From NCBI GenBank assembly GCA_007713595.1, contig VMRY01000009.1, positions 123,237-187,236 on the forward strand: a stretch of DNA of 64,000 bases. Direction: 5' to 3'. The stretch comes from Sedimenticola thiotaurini (GTDB lineage: Bacteria; Pseudomonadota; Gammaproteobacteria; Chromatiales; Chromatiaceae). The notes below the pieces were generated by a model. It ran no database searches. It saw nothing but the letters and a program-made list of their open reading frames with translations, and was not told the origin of the DNA. Position numbers and translations under genes: made by a program. Every line of letters starts with the position of its first letter. Position 1 is the first letter of the stretch. Positions 50,873-60,917 of the stretch are shown here, in pieces.

Positions 50873-52747
50873 CTAAGAATCAGCAATTGGGGTAATCTTG
50901 GAAAGATCGGCTGGCGCCATGGCGTCTGGCCCACAGGTTTGCAAACAGATATCACAACCAGTGCAAGCCGCTGACTCGATACGCACCCAGGCCTTCATCA
51001 CCTCACGCCCACCCTTACGTACCTCTGTCTCACGATGCGTCACCAGAATGGCAGGACACCCCACACTGAGACAGTTGGCGCAGCCGTTACACTTATCAGC
51101 ATCGACCATCAACGGTCGACGCGCGGTAAAACGTTCGGTCAGCACACAAGGGCGCTTGGCCACAATGACCGAAGGAACCGATGCCACCATCTCCTGTTTT
51201 ACAGTTTTATACAGTACTGGCAGATCGTAGGGGTCAACGACATGCACCCTCTCCCGCGCCACACCCAGGGCGATGGCCAATTCAGCAAAATCAACTTTGG
51301 GTGCTTGCTTGCCCCGCAGATCTTTACCGTTTCCGTGGTTATTCTGCCCTCCGGTCATACCGGTGGCCGAATTATCCAGAATCATGACGGTTACGTTGCC
51401 CTGGTTATAGACCAGATCCAGCAGTCCCTGAATACCCAGATGCAGGAAGGTAGAATCGCCGATAATCGAGAAGATCCCCTTATCCTGGTCACTCTCTCCG
51501 CGCCCCAGATCCATGCCCAGACCAATACCTAAGGCAGAACCCATGCAGATACAGGTATCCAGGGCATTCCAGGGCTGCCCTGCGCCGAGTGTGTAACAAC
51601 CGATGTCACCAGCAAAATTGGCCCGCTTACGCAGCCGCGACAGGGTGTAAAAAACCGCCAGATGCGGACAGCTGACGCACATGGTCGGTGGACGGGGAAA
51701 CAGGGCTTCAACCGCAGGCAAGACCGGCTGGGGGGCCTGCTCAAGAGTCTCACCCTGCAGCGTGCAAATAGCACGACTCAGCACCTCGGGGGGCAGTTCA
51801 CCGGTAGCCGGGAGTAGATCCTTACCGACTACAGAGAGCCCAGCCGCTTTCAGCTCCATTTCAATCAGTGGCTCTGTCTCCTCAACCACCACCAGCGTTC
51901 CCACGCCCCCCGCAAAGGCGCGGATTGATTCAACGGGCAAGGGATGGGAAAAACCGATCTTATAGACCGGCGCGTCTGGAAAGGCCTCCTTTACATGGTT
52001 ATAGGCCGGGCCGGAGGTGACAAATCCGTACTGATTGTCCGAACCTGCCTGTGAATAGTTCAATGATGTTTTTTCACTGAAGGCACGCAGTGTCAGGTCA
52101 CGTTGATGCTGAATGTGCAGACGCTTTTTCGCATTTCCTGGCACCATCACCCACTGGGCCGGATTCGGCGTGAATCCTGCCGCCGCATGTGTCTGTCGCT
52201 CACCTACCGCGACGACCCCCTTCACATGACAGATGCGCGTGGTCATCCGCACAATCACCGGGCAGTCGAACTGCTCAGAGAGTTCAAATGCCTGCATCAC
52301 CATGCTATAGGCCTCTTGCGAGTCGGCCGGCTCCAGTATCGGCAGATGGGCAAATCGCCCCCAGTAGCGTGAGTCCTGCTCATTCTGTGATGAGGACATC
52401 CCCACGTCATCAGCAATCGCAATCACCAGGCCACCTACAACACCGGCCAGCGTCTGAGTCATCAGGGCATCAGCTGCCACATTCATACCGACATGCTTCA
52501 TCGCACAGAAGGCCCTGGAGCCGCACATGGAGGCTCCAATCGCCACTTCCAGTGACACCTTCTCATTCGGTGACCAGTTGGCATGGATGTCGTCGTAGGT
52601 ACCCAGATACTCCAAGATCTCTGTTGCGGGTGTGCCAGGATAGGCGGTAGCCACACGGACGCCAGCCTCCCAAACACCGCGGGCAATCGCCTCATTTCCG
52701 GACATAAACCGGCGGACAGGTTGGATCGCTTCAGCTATGGCATTCAC
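50873..52747 (-). CDS. iorA: Indolepyruvate ferredoxin oxidoreductase, alpha subunit
   Basis: TPP domain (GDSTFLHLGIQGLLDLVYN), C-terminal 2x[4Fe-4S] (CNGCANCLSVGCPA; CTGCDICLQTCGP). Confidence 0.94.
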   Translation of the reverse strand: MNAIAEAIQPVRRFMSGNEAIARGVWEAGVRVATAYPGTPATEILEYLGTYDDIHANWSPNEKVSLEVAIGASMCGSRAFCAMKHVGMNVAADALMTQTLAGVVGGLVIAIADDVGMSSSQNEQDSRYWGRFAHLPILEPADSQEAYSMVMQAFELSEQFDCPVIVRMTTRICHVKGVVAVGERQTHAAAGFTPNPAQWVMVPGNAKKRLHIQHQRDLTLRAFSEKTSLNYSQAGSDNQYGFVTSGPAYNHVKEAFPDAPVYKIGFSHPLPVESIRAFAGGVGTLVVVEETEPLIEMELKAAGLSVVGKDLLPATGELPPEVLSRAICTLQGETLEQAPQPVLPAVEALFPRPPTMCVSCPHLAVFYTLSRLRKRANFAGDIGCYTLGAGQPWNALDTCICMGSALGIGLGMDLGRGESDQDKGIFSIIGDSTFLHLGIQGLLDLVYNQGNVTVMILDNSATGMTGGQNNHGNGKDLRGKQAPKVDFAELAIALGVARERVHVVDPYDLPVLYKTVKQEMVASVPSVIVAKRPCVLTERFTARRPLMVDADKCNGCANCLSVGCPAILVTHRETEVRKGGREVMKAWVRIESAACTGCDICLQTCGPDAMAPADLSKITPIADS

Positions 52748-52916
52748 AAACAGGCTCCTTGGTTAGGGGGCAAATTGAATCCTGGCTTGGCAAACTGAAC
52801 AACAAGCTGAAACAACGAGCAGCTTTATCCAAGAACCCAAGAGAAAATCAGGCCGCAAGATTAGCACCAAAACGCTTCAATCTTTTTGCAAAATACCTAT
52901 AATTAATGCAGTTTGA

Positions 52917-52931
52917 TGCGAATTATTTGCA
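52917..52931. promoter_or_regulatory. Candidate Lrp/AsnC-type operator
   Basis: TGCGAATTATTTGCA: 15-bp near-palindrome (one mismatch) in the iorA/lrp divergent intergenic. Confidence 0.4.
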
Positions 52932-52957
52932 CAATTAATAGTTATTAGGCGATATTT

Positions 52958-53449
52958 ATGCATGACAAGCGACTTGATGCAGCTGACACTCGAATCCTCG
53001 CTCACTTATTAAAGAATGCCAAGGCCTCTAATCATGAATTGGCTGAGGTAGCCTTTCTTTCACCCTCCCAATGCCACCGCCGCGTCAAACGACTGGAGTC
53101 ACTGCAGATCATCCGCGGCTATACCGTGCAACTAGACCCACAGGCACTCGGACAGGAGATCACCCTGTTTGTAAATGTCTCACTGGATGCCCACGGACCT
53201 AACCCGGCCCTGCGTTTCAGTGAGGCTATTCGCGAGGTTCCCGAGGTGGTTGAGTGTTATTCATTAACCGGAGAAACCGACTACCTGATCAAGGCTCGCC
53301 TACCAAACCTCAAGGCGATGTCGGAGTTTCTGATGCATCGATTGATGTCAGTTCCGGGTGTCGGCAGCATCAAGACATCCGTTGTGGTGGATGAGATCGA
53401 GTGCCTGCCCACCCTTCCAACCGAACTGCTCACCCAGGGAAACAAGTAG
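52958..53449 (+). CDS. Lrp/AsnC family transcriptional regulator
   Basis: DAADTRILAHLLKNAKASNHELAEVAFLSPSQCHRRVKRLE plus RAM domain. Confidence 0.94.
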   Translation: MHDKRLDAADTRILAHLLKNAKASNHELAEVAFLSPSQCHRRVKRLESLQIIRGYTVQLDPQALGQEITLFVNVSLDAHGPNPALRFSEAIREVPEVVECYSLTGETDYLIKARLPNLKAMSEFLMHRLMSVPGVGSIKTSVVVDEIECLPTLPTELLTQGNK

Positions 53450-53524
53450 ACGCGATAATGATTGACGAAGGCGACTGAATCAGGTTTCCTACTGCGCTTT
53501 CAGATAACCGCCGGAGACACGTCG

Positions 53525-53806
53525 ATGTTCAAAACCAATCAGTACTTTGATGGCAAGGTGACTTCCATCGCCTTTCAGACGGCCACACTGCCTGCCACTG
53601 TTGGTGTCATGGCGATTGGCGAATACGAATTTGGCACCAGCCAGAAAGAGACCATGACGGTTGTCAGTGGCTGCCTGACAGTCAAGCTGCCAGGATCGGC
53701 AGAATGGCAAGATTTCAAACAGGGTGAGCAGTTTGTTGTTGAGGCAAATGAGAAATTCCAGCTCAAGGTCGCAGTAGAAACGGCCTATCTCTGTACTTAC
53801 GAATAG
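53525..53806 (+). CDS. ppnP: Pyrimidine/purine nucleoside phosphorylase (DUF1255/PpnP)
   Basis: [43 protein letters not shown]; start at 53525. Confidence 0.93.
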   Translation: MFKTNQYFDGKVTSIAFQTATLPATVGVMAIGEYEFGTSQKETMTVVSGCLTVKLPGSAEWQDFKQGEQFVVEANEKFQLKVAVETAYLCTYE

Positions 53807-53820
53807 CCGTATCTCACCCG

Positions 53821-53857
53821 GCCTTTATCAGCCGGCCTTTATCAGCCGGTAAAGGCC
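53821..53857. repeat. 14-bp direct repeat x2 plus terminator-like hairpin
   Basis: GCCTTTATCAGCCG twice (53821-53834, 53835-53848) then GTAAAGGCC; GGCCTTTA/TAAAGGCC stem between convergent genes. Confidence 0.7.
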
Positions 53858-54390
53858 CGGTCCGAGACCAGATACTGCAACTCTTCCGGGCTGCTTGATC
53901 GACCAAGAATGGGATTACGGTGCGGGAAGCGCCCGTACTGACGCACAATCTCCCGGTGATGCAACGCAAAGGCCAGGTTATCGTCCAGCCCGGACTGTTC
54001 ATAGAGCGCCACTGAACACTCCTGATCATCCAGATCCTCGCTGTGCATATAGGGCATGTAGAGAAAAGCACGCTGCCGTTCAGTCAGCTCCTTATCAAAA
54101 CCCCGCTTGATGGCAAAACCGGCAACACTCCTGGATTGCGCCTCTGTCTGAAAGCTCTGAGGCTGTCCACGAAACATATTGAGCGGAAACTGGTCGAGCA
54201 GGATCACCAGGGCAAGACAACCCTCAGCGGAGGTCATCCAGTGATCCAGATGTCCTTCACTGGCCAGCCCCCAGATCGAGAGATATCGATCGCCGATCTG
54301 TTGATCCAGTTCAGGGGTAGATGAGAACCAGTGGCTGCAGACCGGTTCACTGAACCAGAAATTGAGGATCTCCTGTGGTTCAACAGCCAT
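53842..54390 (-). CDS. DUF924 family protein
   Basis: PQEILNFWFSEP...WLLILLDQFPLNMFRG-type motif (LVILLDQFPLNMFRGQPQSF), FLYMPYMHSEDLDDQE. Confidence 0.92.
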   Translation of the reverse strand: MAVEPQEILNFWFSEPVCSHWFSSTPELDQQIGDRYLSIWGLASEGHLDHWMTSAEGCLALVILLDQFPLNMFRGQPQSFQTEAQSRSVAGFAIKRGFDKELTERQRAFLYMPYMHSEDLDDQECSVALYEQSGLDDNLAFALHHREIVRQYGRFPHRNPILGRSSSPEELQYLVSDRAFTG

Positions 54391-54457
54391 CGCTCGTCTC
54401 CTTAATCATGCCAGCAATTCATTCTCAGAGGGCCGTATCAGCCCGTTTATATGATCG

Positions 54458-54982
54458 CTATTTCTGATGTCGATACAGATGCCACTCACCCCCACGAAAC
54501 GGCAGGCTCTTCTCAAATTGCGCACCCAGCCTCTTCGCCAATTCGATAGAGGGGAGATTATTTTCATTGATAAAGCTGATCAGATGCAATTCGGGTAAAC
54601 ACTCAATAGCCATCTGATTGACCGCCCTTGCAGCCTCACTGGCATAACCACGGCCCCAGTAGTCTCTGGCCAATGCCCACTTGATTTCGGGCTCGGGCCA
54701 GTCACAGGGATACCAGAGGCCTACCGGACCCACAACCCGGTTGGAACCGCGCTCGACCACGGCATAAGGGCCATAGCCTCGCAGCTGCCAATGGCCGATC
54801 ATAGTGGCCAAAACACGCCAGGTTCCACCTTCCGTAAGCGGTTTACCGACGGTGTAACGGGTGCAGACGGGATCGGAATAGTAGGCGTGCAGATCATGCC
54901 AATCCGTCTCCTGAAACATGCGTAACAGCAACCGCTCGGTCACTATCTGCTCAGGTATCCTGAAGCTCACTGAACCGCCCAC
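54458..54982 (-). CDS. GNAT family N-acetyltransferase (RimJ/RimL-like)
   Basis: TERLLLRMFQETDWHDLHAYYSDP, WALARDYWGRGYASEAARAVNQMA, NLPSIELAKRLGAQ. Confidence 0.92.
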   Translation of the reverse strand: MGGSVSFRIPEQIVTERLLLRMFQETDWHDLHAYYSDPVCTRYTVGKPLTEGGTWRVLATMIGHWQLRGYGPYAVVERGSNRVVGPVGLWYPCDWPEPEIKWALARDYWGRGYASEAARAVNQMAIECLPELHLISFINENNLPSIELAKRLGAQFEKSLPFRGGEWHLYRHQK

Positions 54983-55003
54983 CCGTCATTCCGAACCATC
55001 GTT

Positions 55004-55495
55004 TTAGTGAGTCTGGCAGGGCGCCCCGTCATGATGAACGTGTCCATGTTCAATTTCATCAGAGCTGGCATCACGAACTTCTATGATCTCCAGGTCAAAG
55101 TTGAGCACTTTGCCAGCCAGGGGGTGATTGCCGTCAACGGTAACCGACTCATCATCCAGATCCACCACTGTGACCATAAAGGGTACGCCCTCTTCCATCT
55201 CTGTCTGGAACTGCATGCCGACCTCTATCTGTTCAACACCAGGAAAATTCTCTCTCGGCACAGACTCGATGAGGCTCTCATCCCGCTCCCCGTAGGCATC
55301 ATCGCAGCTGATGGAGATGGAGAGTTTCTCTCCCTGCTGGTGGCCTGACAAGGCCTCCTCAAGGGCAGGAATAAGACTTTCTGTCCCGTGGATATAGGTC
55401 AGATAGCCATCATTTGCAGAGCTATCGATGATCTCTCCACTCTGATCTCGGGTCACATAATCAAGAATAACAGCCTTAAAATCGGTAATTTGCAT
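55004..55495 (-). CDS. slyD: FKBP-type peptidyl-prolyl isomerase, SlyD-like
   Basis: LDYVTRDQSGEIIDSS, YIHGTESLIPALEEALSGHQQGEK, VDGNHPLAGKVLNFDLEI; His-containing tail. Confidence 0.93.
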   Translation of the reverse strand: MQITDFKAVILDYVTRDQSGEIIDSSANDGYLTYIHGTESLIPALEEALSGHQQGEKLSISISCDDAYGERDESLIESVPRENFPGVEQIEVGMQFQTEMEEGVPFMVTVVDLDDESVTVDGNHPLAGKVLNFDLEIIEVRDASSDEIEHGHVHHDGAPCQTH

Positions 55496-55729
55496 GAAGT
55501 TTCTCAGCTTAATCGTCAGAAAGATTGCAGGCTATACCCGCAACATTATAGTTAGTGGAGGTTTGTTGAAATCTTATTAAAGAATCAGCAGTTATGGTCG
55601 AATACAATAATACACGGGAGCGAAACACACTGTACAGACTCGACCCATAACACCATAACAAACAGGCTGAAGGCAAGGCTTTGAGCTACCACCCTGTCGA
55701 AACAGGCACAACAACATAAAGGTGAAGAG

Positions 55730-58669
55730 TTGCACTGGTTTCAAGACCTGATCTGTCAAATCAAGATACGCCGACTCCTGCTGATGGTGCTTGGACTATT
55801 GAGCGCCGTGGCAATTGCAGCCCTCATCTGGAATGGCCTGACAGTTCTGGAGCAACACCGCATTGCCAGCCGACTCACCCTGAATAGCCAACTGGCGGAT
55901 CAGTCCCTCCATCTAACAACTGAACTGGCCATTGAGCGTGGACTGAGCTCCACCCTGCTCGCCACCAGAGAGCATCAGAACAGTGAACAGCTGCTGCGAC
56001 TCAGCGAACAGCGCAAACGGGTCGATGACAAGTTCCAGACCTTTCTAAGATCACTGAAAGCACGGCGCGATCCAAATAGTAGTGAGCCGCTGCATCTGGC
56101 CTACGACACACTGTTGGCACACTTTCAACATCTAACACGCCTGCGCAGTTATATCGACGCCATCTACATGGGCAAAGATGACCGGGACACTTCGCTGCAG
56201 TGGGTCGGTCTGGTGAGCGGAATTATCGATGATATCGCCCGGCTGCAGCGGCAGATCATGGTCCCAACCCAGGATCCTGGCTATGTAGTGGCGCAGGGAG
56301 AGCAACTGCGAACGCTCTTTTTCAGGATGACCGAGGCGGCTGGCAGAGAGCGTGCACTGATCGGTAGGGCTATTGCCTTGAAGGATGTATTCAGTGACGA
56401 TGAGCTCTCCCAGCTGACAGACTACCGCCTTGAGTTGAATAACGGCCAGAAGCAGATCGCCATACTGGCAAACCAATATCACAAGACCGAAAATCTGAAG
56501 AGCTCCCTGGATCGTTACGAAGAGATCTTTCTTGGCAGTTACGCAGAGATACGCAGACAAGTACTCCAGGCATCTGCCAACAGAGCCCCCTATCCTGTCA
56601 CTGAACTGGTCTGGTTTTCAGAGGCCTCCCGGGCCATTGACACGATAACTGATCTATCTGAGGCCTTTAATCAGCATATTCGCTCAGATATTGAGGCGAT
56701 CCAACAGCGTGCCAATAAAACCGTTGTATCACTGGTCTCCACTGTTTTGTTGGTACTGGTTCTTTTTGCTGCCACCTATTTGATCACTTACCGCCGCATA
56801 CTCGATCCACTCAATCACCTTGATAAGGCTGCCAAGACCATTCAAAGCGGCAACCTGAAACAACAAGTCATTGTCGATGCAAAGGATGAGTTCGGCACGC
56901 TGGGAAACAGCTTCGAATCCATGCGACTGAGCCTGCTGGAGGATCGCGAGCACCGCGAAATGGTAGAACAAGAGCTGCGCAAGCTGCATCAAGCCATCGA
57001 ACAGAGCGTCAGCTCCCTGGTCATTACTGATTCAGAAGGCGTTACTGAATACGTCAACCACCGATTTGAGTTGACCACCGGCTATCGCCAGGAAGAGGTT
57101 ATCGGAAGTAAATATAACCAGCTTCGATCAGGCCAGACACCGATCAAGATCTATGACGAGATGTGGTCAACCATCAAATCCGGGGATATCTGGGAGGGCG
57201 AGCTTCTCAACAGAAAAAAGAACGGCGAACTGTTCTGGGAACTGGTCAGTATCTCACCCGTAAGAGATAAATCAGGAGCCATTACGCACTTCATCGGTAT
57301 CCAACACGATATAACCCAGCGTAAGGCAATGGAAGACCGGCTCAATTTCCTGGCCTATCATGACGACCTCACCGGCCTGCCCAACCGTACCCTGCTCACT
57401 GACCGCTTCAATCAACTCACCAGTCAATCCAAACGGCGGGATAAGCAGATTGCCCTGCTGATGCTGGATCTGAACCGTTTTAAACTGATCAATGACAGCC
57501 TGGGTCACGAAACCGGCGACCAGGTTCTGGTTGAGATTGGTAATCGGCTACAGCGTATGGCACGGACTGGGGATACGATTGCTCGTTACGGAGGTGATGA
57601 GTTTGTTGTGCTGCTACCGGACATTGATTCGGTTACCGCTGTTACAGAAATTGCCAGGCGTATACAGCATAAACTGAGCAAACCGCTTGAGATCAATGGG
57701 CGTATTCTTCATGTCAGTTGTTCAATCGGTGTTGCCCTTTGGCCGCAAGATGGTCAAAGACTGGAAAATCTGCTGAGCAACGCAGACGCCTCCATGTACC
57801 AGGCCAAGACCCGCAGTGGCGAAAAGCTGCAGTTCTTCACCGAAGAGCTGAACAGTCAGGTTCAACAGCGCATGGATATGGAAAGCGACCTGAGAGCGGC
57901 CATCAACCACAACGAACTTGAACTGTACTATCAACCCCAGCTCAATCTGAAGACCCATACCATCACCGGTATGGAGGCGCTGTTACGCTGGCATCATCCC
58001 AACAAGGGCATGATTCCACCTGACTGTTTTATCCCCCTGGCAGAAGAGACAGGACTGATTCTACCAATTGGTGAATGGGTACTCGAGCAGGCCTGTCTCC
58101 AGGCAAAGCAATTCCAGGAGAATGGGTTCCCTGACCTGATCGTCGCGGTCAATGTCTCGGTCCGTCAATTGGAAGGCCAGGACATGACCAGCATGATAAG
58201 ACGTCTGCTGCAGCAAACAGGCATCCCTGCTGGCTCTCTGGAGATTGAGATCACTGAGAGTGTGATGATGGAAGACCCTGAACGCATGATCGAGTCTCTC
58301 ATCGATTTGAAACGGCTGGGTATTCGACTGGCCCTGGATGATTTCGGCACTGGACACTCATCCCTCTCCTACCTACAGCGTTTTCCGTTTGACAAACTGA
58401 AGATTGACCGTGCATTTATCCGCAACATCACAGAATCCTCAGATGATGCAGCCATTGCAATGACCATTGGAGCCATGGCCAAGAGTCTCAAGCTCGAAGT
58501 GATCGCAGAGGGTGTCGAAACAGAAGAACAGATGAACTTCTTAAAAAAGTGTGGCTGTAACGAGATCCAGGGTTATCTCATCAGCAGACCGATCCCGGCC
58601 ATTGAGTTTAGGCAGTTACTGGAAAAGCAACATAAGAGCAATCTCTTAACACTCGTCAAGAGGCCTTAA
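55730..58669 (+). CDS. NIT-like sensor-HAMP-PAS-GGDEF-EAL protein
   Basis: N-term TM and NIT-like helical region (ERGLSSTLLA; AAGRERALIGRAIA), HAMP, PAS, YGGDEFVVLL, MEALLRW, DDFGTGHSSLSYL. Putative TTG start. Confidence 0.9.
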   Translation: MHWFQDLICQIKIRRLLLMVLGLLSAVAIAALIWNGLTVLEQHRIASRLTLNSQLADQSLHLTTELAIERGLSSTLLATREHQNSEQLLRLSEQRKRVDDKFQTFLRSLKARRDPNSSEPLHLAYDTLLAHFQHLTRLRSYIDAIYMGKDDRDTSLQWVGLVSGIIDDIARLQRQIMVPTQDPGYVVAQGEQLRTLFFRMTEAAGRERALIGRAIALKDVFSDDELSQLTDYRLELNNGQKQIAILANQYHKTENLKSSLDRYEEIFLGSYAEIRRQVLQASANRAPYPVTELVWFSEASRAIDTITDLSEAFNQHIRSDIEAIQQRANKTVVSLVSTVLLVLVLFAATYLITYRRILDPLNHLDKAAKTIQSGNLKQQVIVDAKDEFGTLGNSFESMRLSLLEDREHREMVEQELRKLHQAIEQSVSSLVITDSEGVTEYVNHRFELTTGYRQEEVIGSKYNQLRSGQTPIKIYDEMWSTIKSGDIWEGELLNRKKNGELFWELVSISPVRDKSGAITHFIGIQHDITQRKAMEDRLNFLAYHDDLTGLPNRTLLTDRFNQLTSQSKRRDKQIALLMLDLNRFKLINDSLGHETGDQVLVEIGNRLQRMARTGDTIARYGGDEFVVLLPDIDSVTAVTEIARRIQHKLSKPLEINGRILHVSCSIGVALWPQDGQRLENLLSNADASMYQAKTRSGEKLQFFTEELNSQVQQRMDMESDLRAAINHNELELYYQPQLNLKTHTITGMEALLRWHHPNKGMIPPDCFIPLAEETGLILPIGEWVLEQACLQAKQFQENGFPDLIVAVNVSVRQLEGQDMTSMIRRLLQQTGIPAGSLEIEITESVMMEDPERMIESLIDLKRLGIRLALDDFGTGHSSLSYLQRFPFDKLKIDRAFIRNITESSDDAAIAMTIGAMAKSLKLEVIAEGVETEEQMNFLKKCGCNEIQGYLISRPIPAIEFRQLLEKQHKSNLLTLVKRP

Positions 58670-58747
58670 CAGATACGAAATATCAACGTCATATCCGGGC
58701 TTGATAATAACATAGTATTTTAGTAAGTTATTATGGAGAGATGAGTA

Positions 58748-58930
58748 ATGAGCCAGGAAAATGACATGAAAGAGAACAACACCAACATATCGAGACGTCA
58801 GCAACTCGCTGAATTCATAAACCTTTCTGCAGACTACATCGGGGTTAAACCGCCGTCTGAGCATACCTTCGCCCGCTGGACCACCCACTGCAGCTGCCAG
58901 CAAAACCGGGCTGAGACGCGCGCATCCTGA
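58748..58930 (+). CDS. Small hypothetical protein
   Basis: 60-aa ORF with GGAGAGATGAGTA-type RBS region upstream. Confidence 0.4.
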   Translation: MSQENDMKENNTNISRRQQLAEFINLSADYIGVKPPSEHTFARWTTHCSCQQNRAETRAS

Positions 58931-58940
58931 GCAAATAAGT

Positions 58941-59189
58941 ATGCGTATGCCAGAACAGACCAAACAATCGACTGGAAGGTTACAACTGAAACTGCAGTGC
59001 CTTATGAACGCCTTTAGAGCCTCCGGTAGACCGGTGCTCTTCCTCGTTCTTCTGTGTGTCACTTTGGGCCTACTGTTCAGCCTGCTGGGCTCTGAGGTTG
59101 GCCTGATCCTGATCACTGCCGGTCTGGGTGCATTGGTGCTATTTATTCTATTGGGAACAACACTGGGCTGTCGGCTACAAATAAAGTAG
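58941..59189 (+). CDS. Small two-TM hypothetical protein
   Basis: 82 aa with two hydrophobic segments (PVLFLVLLCVTLGLLFSLLG; GLILITAGLGALVLFILLG). Confidence 0.5.
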   Translation: MRMPEQTKQSTGRLQLKLQCLMNAFRASGRPVLFLVLLCVTLGLLFSLLGSEVGLILITAGLGALVLFILLGTTLGCRLQIK

Positions 59190-59268
59190 CTGAACACTGT
59201 CTACCCGCCTGCACATTGGGCGCGGCACCTTGATCTTACGACCCAATCTCCTGTAACTTGCTGCCACA

Positions 59269-60183
59269 ATGGCAGCACTTATAAACATCCACAATCTGAC
59301 ACACCACTATGGCGATCTCTGCGCCCTGGATAGCGTCAGCTTTGATTTGCAACCAGGTGAGATCTTGGGATTCCTCGGTCCCAATGGTGCAGGAAAATCG
59401 ACCACCATGCAGATTATCTGCGGGACACTCGCACCGACCAGCGGGCAGGTGATCATTAATGGATCTGACCTGCAGACCGACCCCATCAGCGCCAAGAGTC
59501 AACTAGGTTACCTCCCGGAATCACCACCGCTCTACTCTGACATGCGGGTGGATGAGTATCTCGGTTTCTGTGCCCGCCTGCGCAAGGTTGCCCCATCCAA
59601 GGTTGCACAAGCCGTTGAAACCACCAAACAGCGTTGTGGATTGACTGATGTTGCATCGCGCCTGATCGCCAATCTGTCAAAGGGATACAAGCAACGGGTG
59701 GGGATAGCTCAGGCAATAATACATAACCCCCACGTCATTATTCTGGATGAGCCCACCAGCGGACTGGATCCCAATCAGATCCAGGAGATACGAAACCTGA
59801 TCAAGCAACTGGCCAGTGACTGCGGCATTCTCATATCCACGCACATCCTCTCTGAAGTACGCGCAATCTGCGATCGTGTGCTGATACTCCATCAGGGGCG
59901 TATGGTCTACACCGGCCACATTTCAGCAGAGGATAAAAATGCCCTTATAATCAAGCTGGATGCAAATAGAGAGAGTGACTACCTGGCTGATATACCCGGT
60001 GTAGCCCAGGTGGAACGAGTCGATCAGCAGCATTTCAGACTGCGGCTTTCCGCAACAACTTCAGCAGCCGATATTGCAGCCGCGATCATATCGCAGGGCG
60101 AGAAGCTGTATGAGCTGCGACCTGACCACAGCAATCTGGAACAGATCTTCAGCCAACTGACAACGGGTGAGATGGGAACATGA
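59269..60183 (+). CDS. ABC transporter ATP-binding protein (GldA-like)
   Basis: [52 protein letters not shown]. Confidence 0.93.
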   Translation: MAALINIHNLTHHYGDLCALDSVSFDLQPGEILGFLGPNGAGKSTTMQIICGTLAPTSGQVIINGSDLQTDPISAKSQLGYLPESPPLYSDMRVDEYLGFCARLRKVAPSKVAQAVETTKQRCGLTDVASRLIANLSKGYKQRVGIAQAIIHNPHVIILDEPTSGLDPNQIQEIRNLIKQLASDCGILISTHILSEVRAICDRVLILHQGRMVYTGHISAEDKNALIIKLDANRESDYLADIPGVAQVERVDQQHFRLRLSATTSAADIAAAIISQGEKLYELRPDHSNLEQIFSQLTTGEMGT

Positions 60184-60917
60184 TCCTTACCCTGTCAGCC
60201 CGTGAGCTTCGATCGCTGTTTCAGTCACCCCTCGCCTGGAGTCTGCTGGGGGTAATCACCCTTATCCATGCCTGGCTGTTTCTGGTGCAGATCGAATCCT
60301 ATCTAAAGATCCAGGCCAGCCTGGTTGCCCGCTCTTCTGAACTGGGGGTCACCGACCTGATCATTGCCCCCCTGTTTGATTCAAGCGCCATGGTGATGCT
60401 GCTGATCACCCCCCTGTTGACCATGCGGCTACTCAGTGAAGAGTACCGTACCGGCACCATACAGCTGCTACTCTCATCTCCCATATCACCCCGCCAGATT
60501 ATTATTGGCAAATACCTGGCCCTGCTTGGCATCTTATCCGTCTCGCTACTGATCACCGCCATGCTACCCTTCTCACTGCTACTGGGTGCAGAGATCGACA
60601 TCAGCAGAGTGCTGGCTTCCCTACTGGGTTTATTCCTTCTACTCGCCAGTTACGGTGCCGTTGGCCTGCTGCTCTCCAGCCTTACAGAGCAACCGGCGGT
60701 AGCCGCAGTCAGCAGCTATGGCGTGTTACTGTTTCTCTGGATTATCAATCTCTCGAATCAGAGCAGTCTGTTTGACTGGCTCTCGCTTGCCAGCCACTAT
60801 CGACATTTTCTCAGCGGCCTGGTCAGCACAGGTGATATCAGTTACTTCCTTTTGATTATTGCCGCCTGCCTCATGATGACCCTTCAGCAACTGGAGCAAC
60901 GGTGTGGTAAAGGATAA
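60180..60917 (+). CDS. ABC-2 type permease (GldF-like)
   Basis: Six hydrophobic segments, LLTMRLLSEEYRTGTIQLLLSSPIS; overlaps previous stop. Confidence 0.88.
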   Translation: MILTLSARELRSLFQSPLAWSLLGVITLIHAWLFLVQIESYLKIQASLVARSSELGVTDLIIAPLFDSSAMVMLLITPLLTMRLLSEEYRTGTIQLLLSSPISPRQIIIGKYLALLGILSVSLLITAMLPFSLLLGAEIDISRVLASLLGLFLLLASYGAVGLLLSSLTEQPAVAAVSSYGVLLFLWIINLSNQSSLFDWLSLASHYRHFLSGLVSTGDISYFLLIIAACLMMTLQQLEQRCGKG

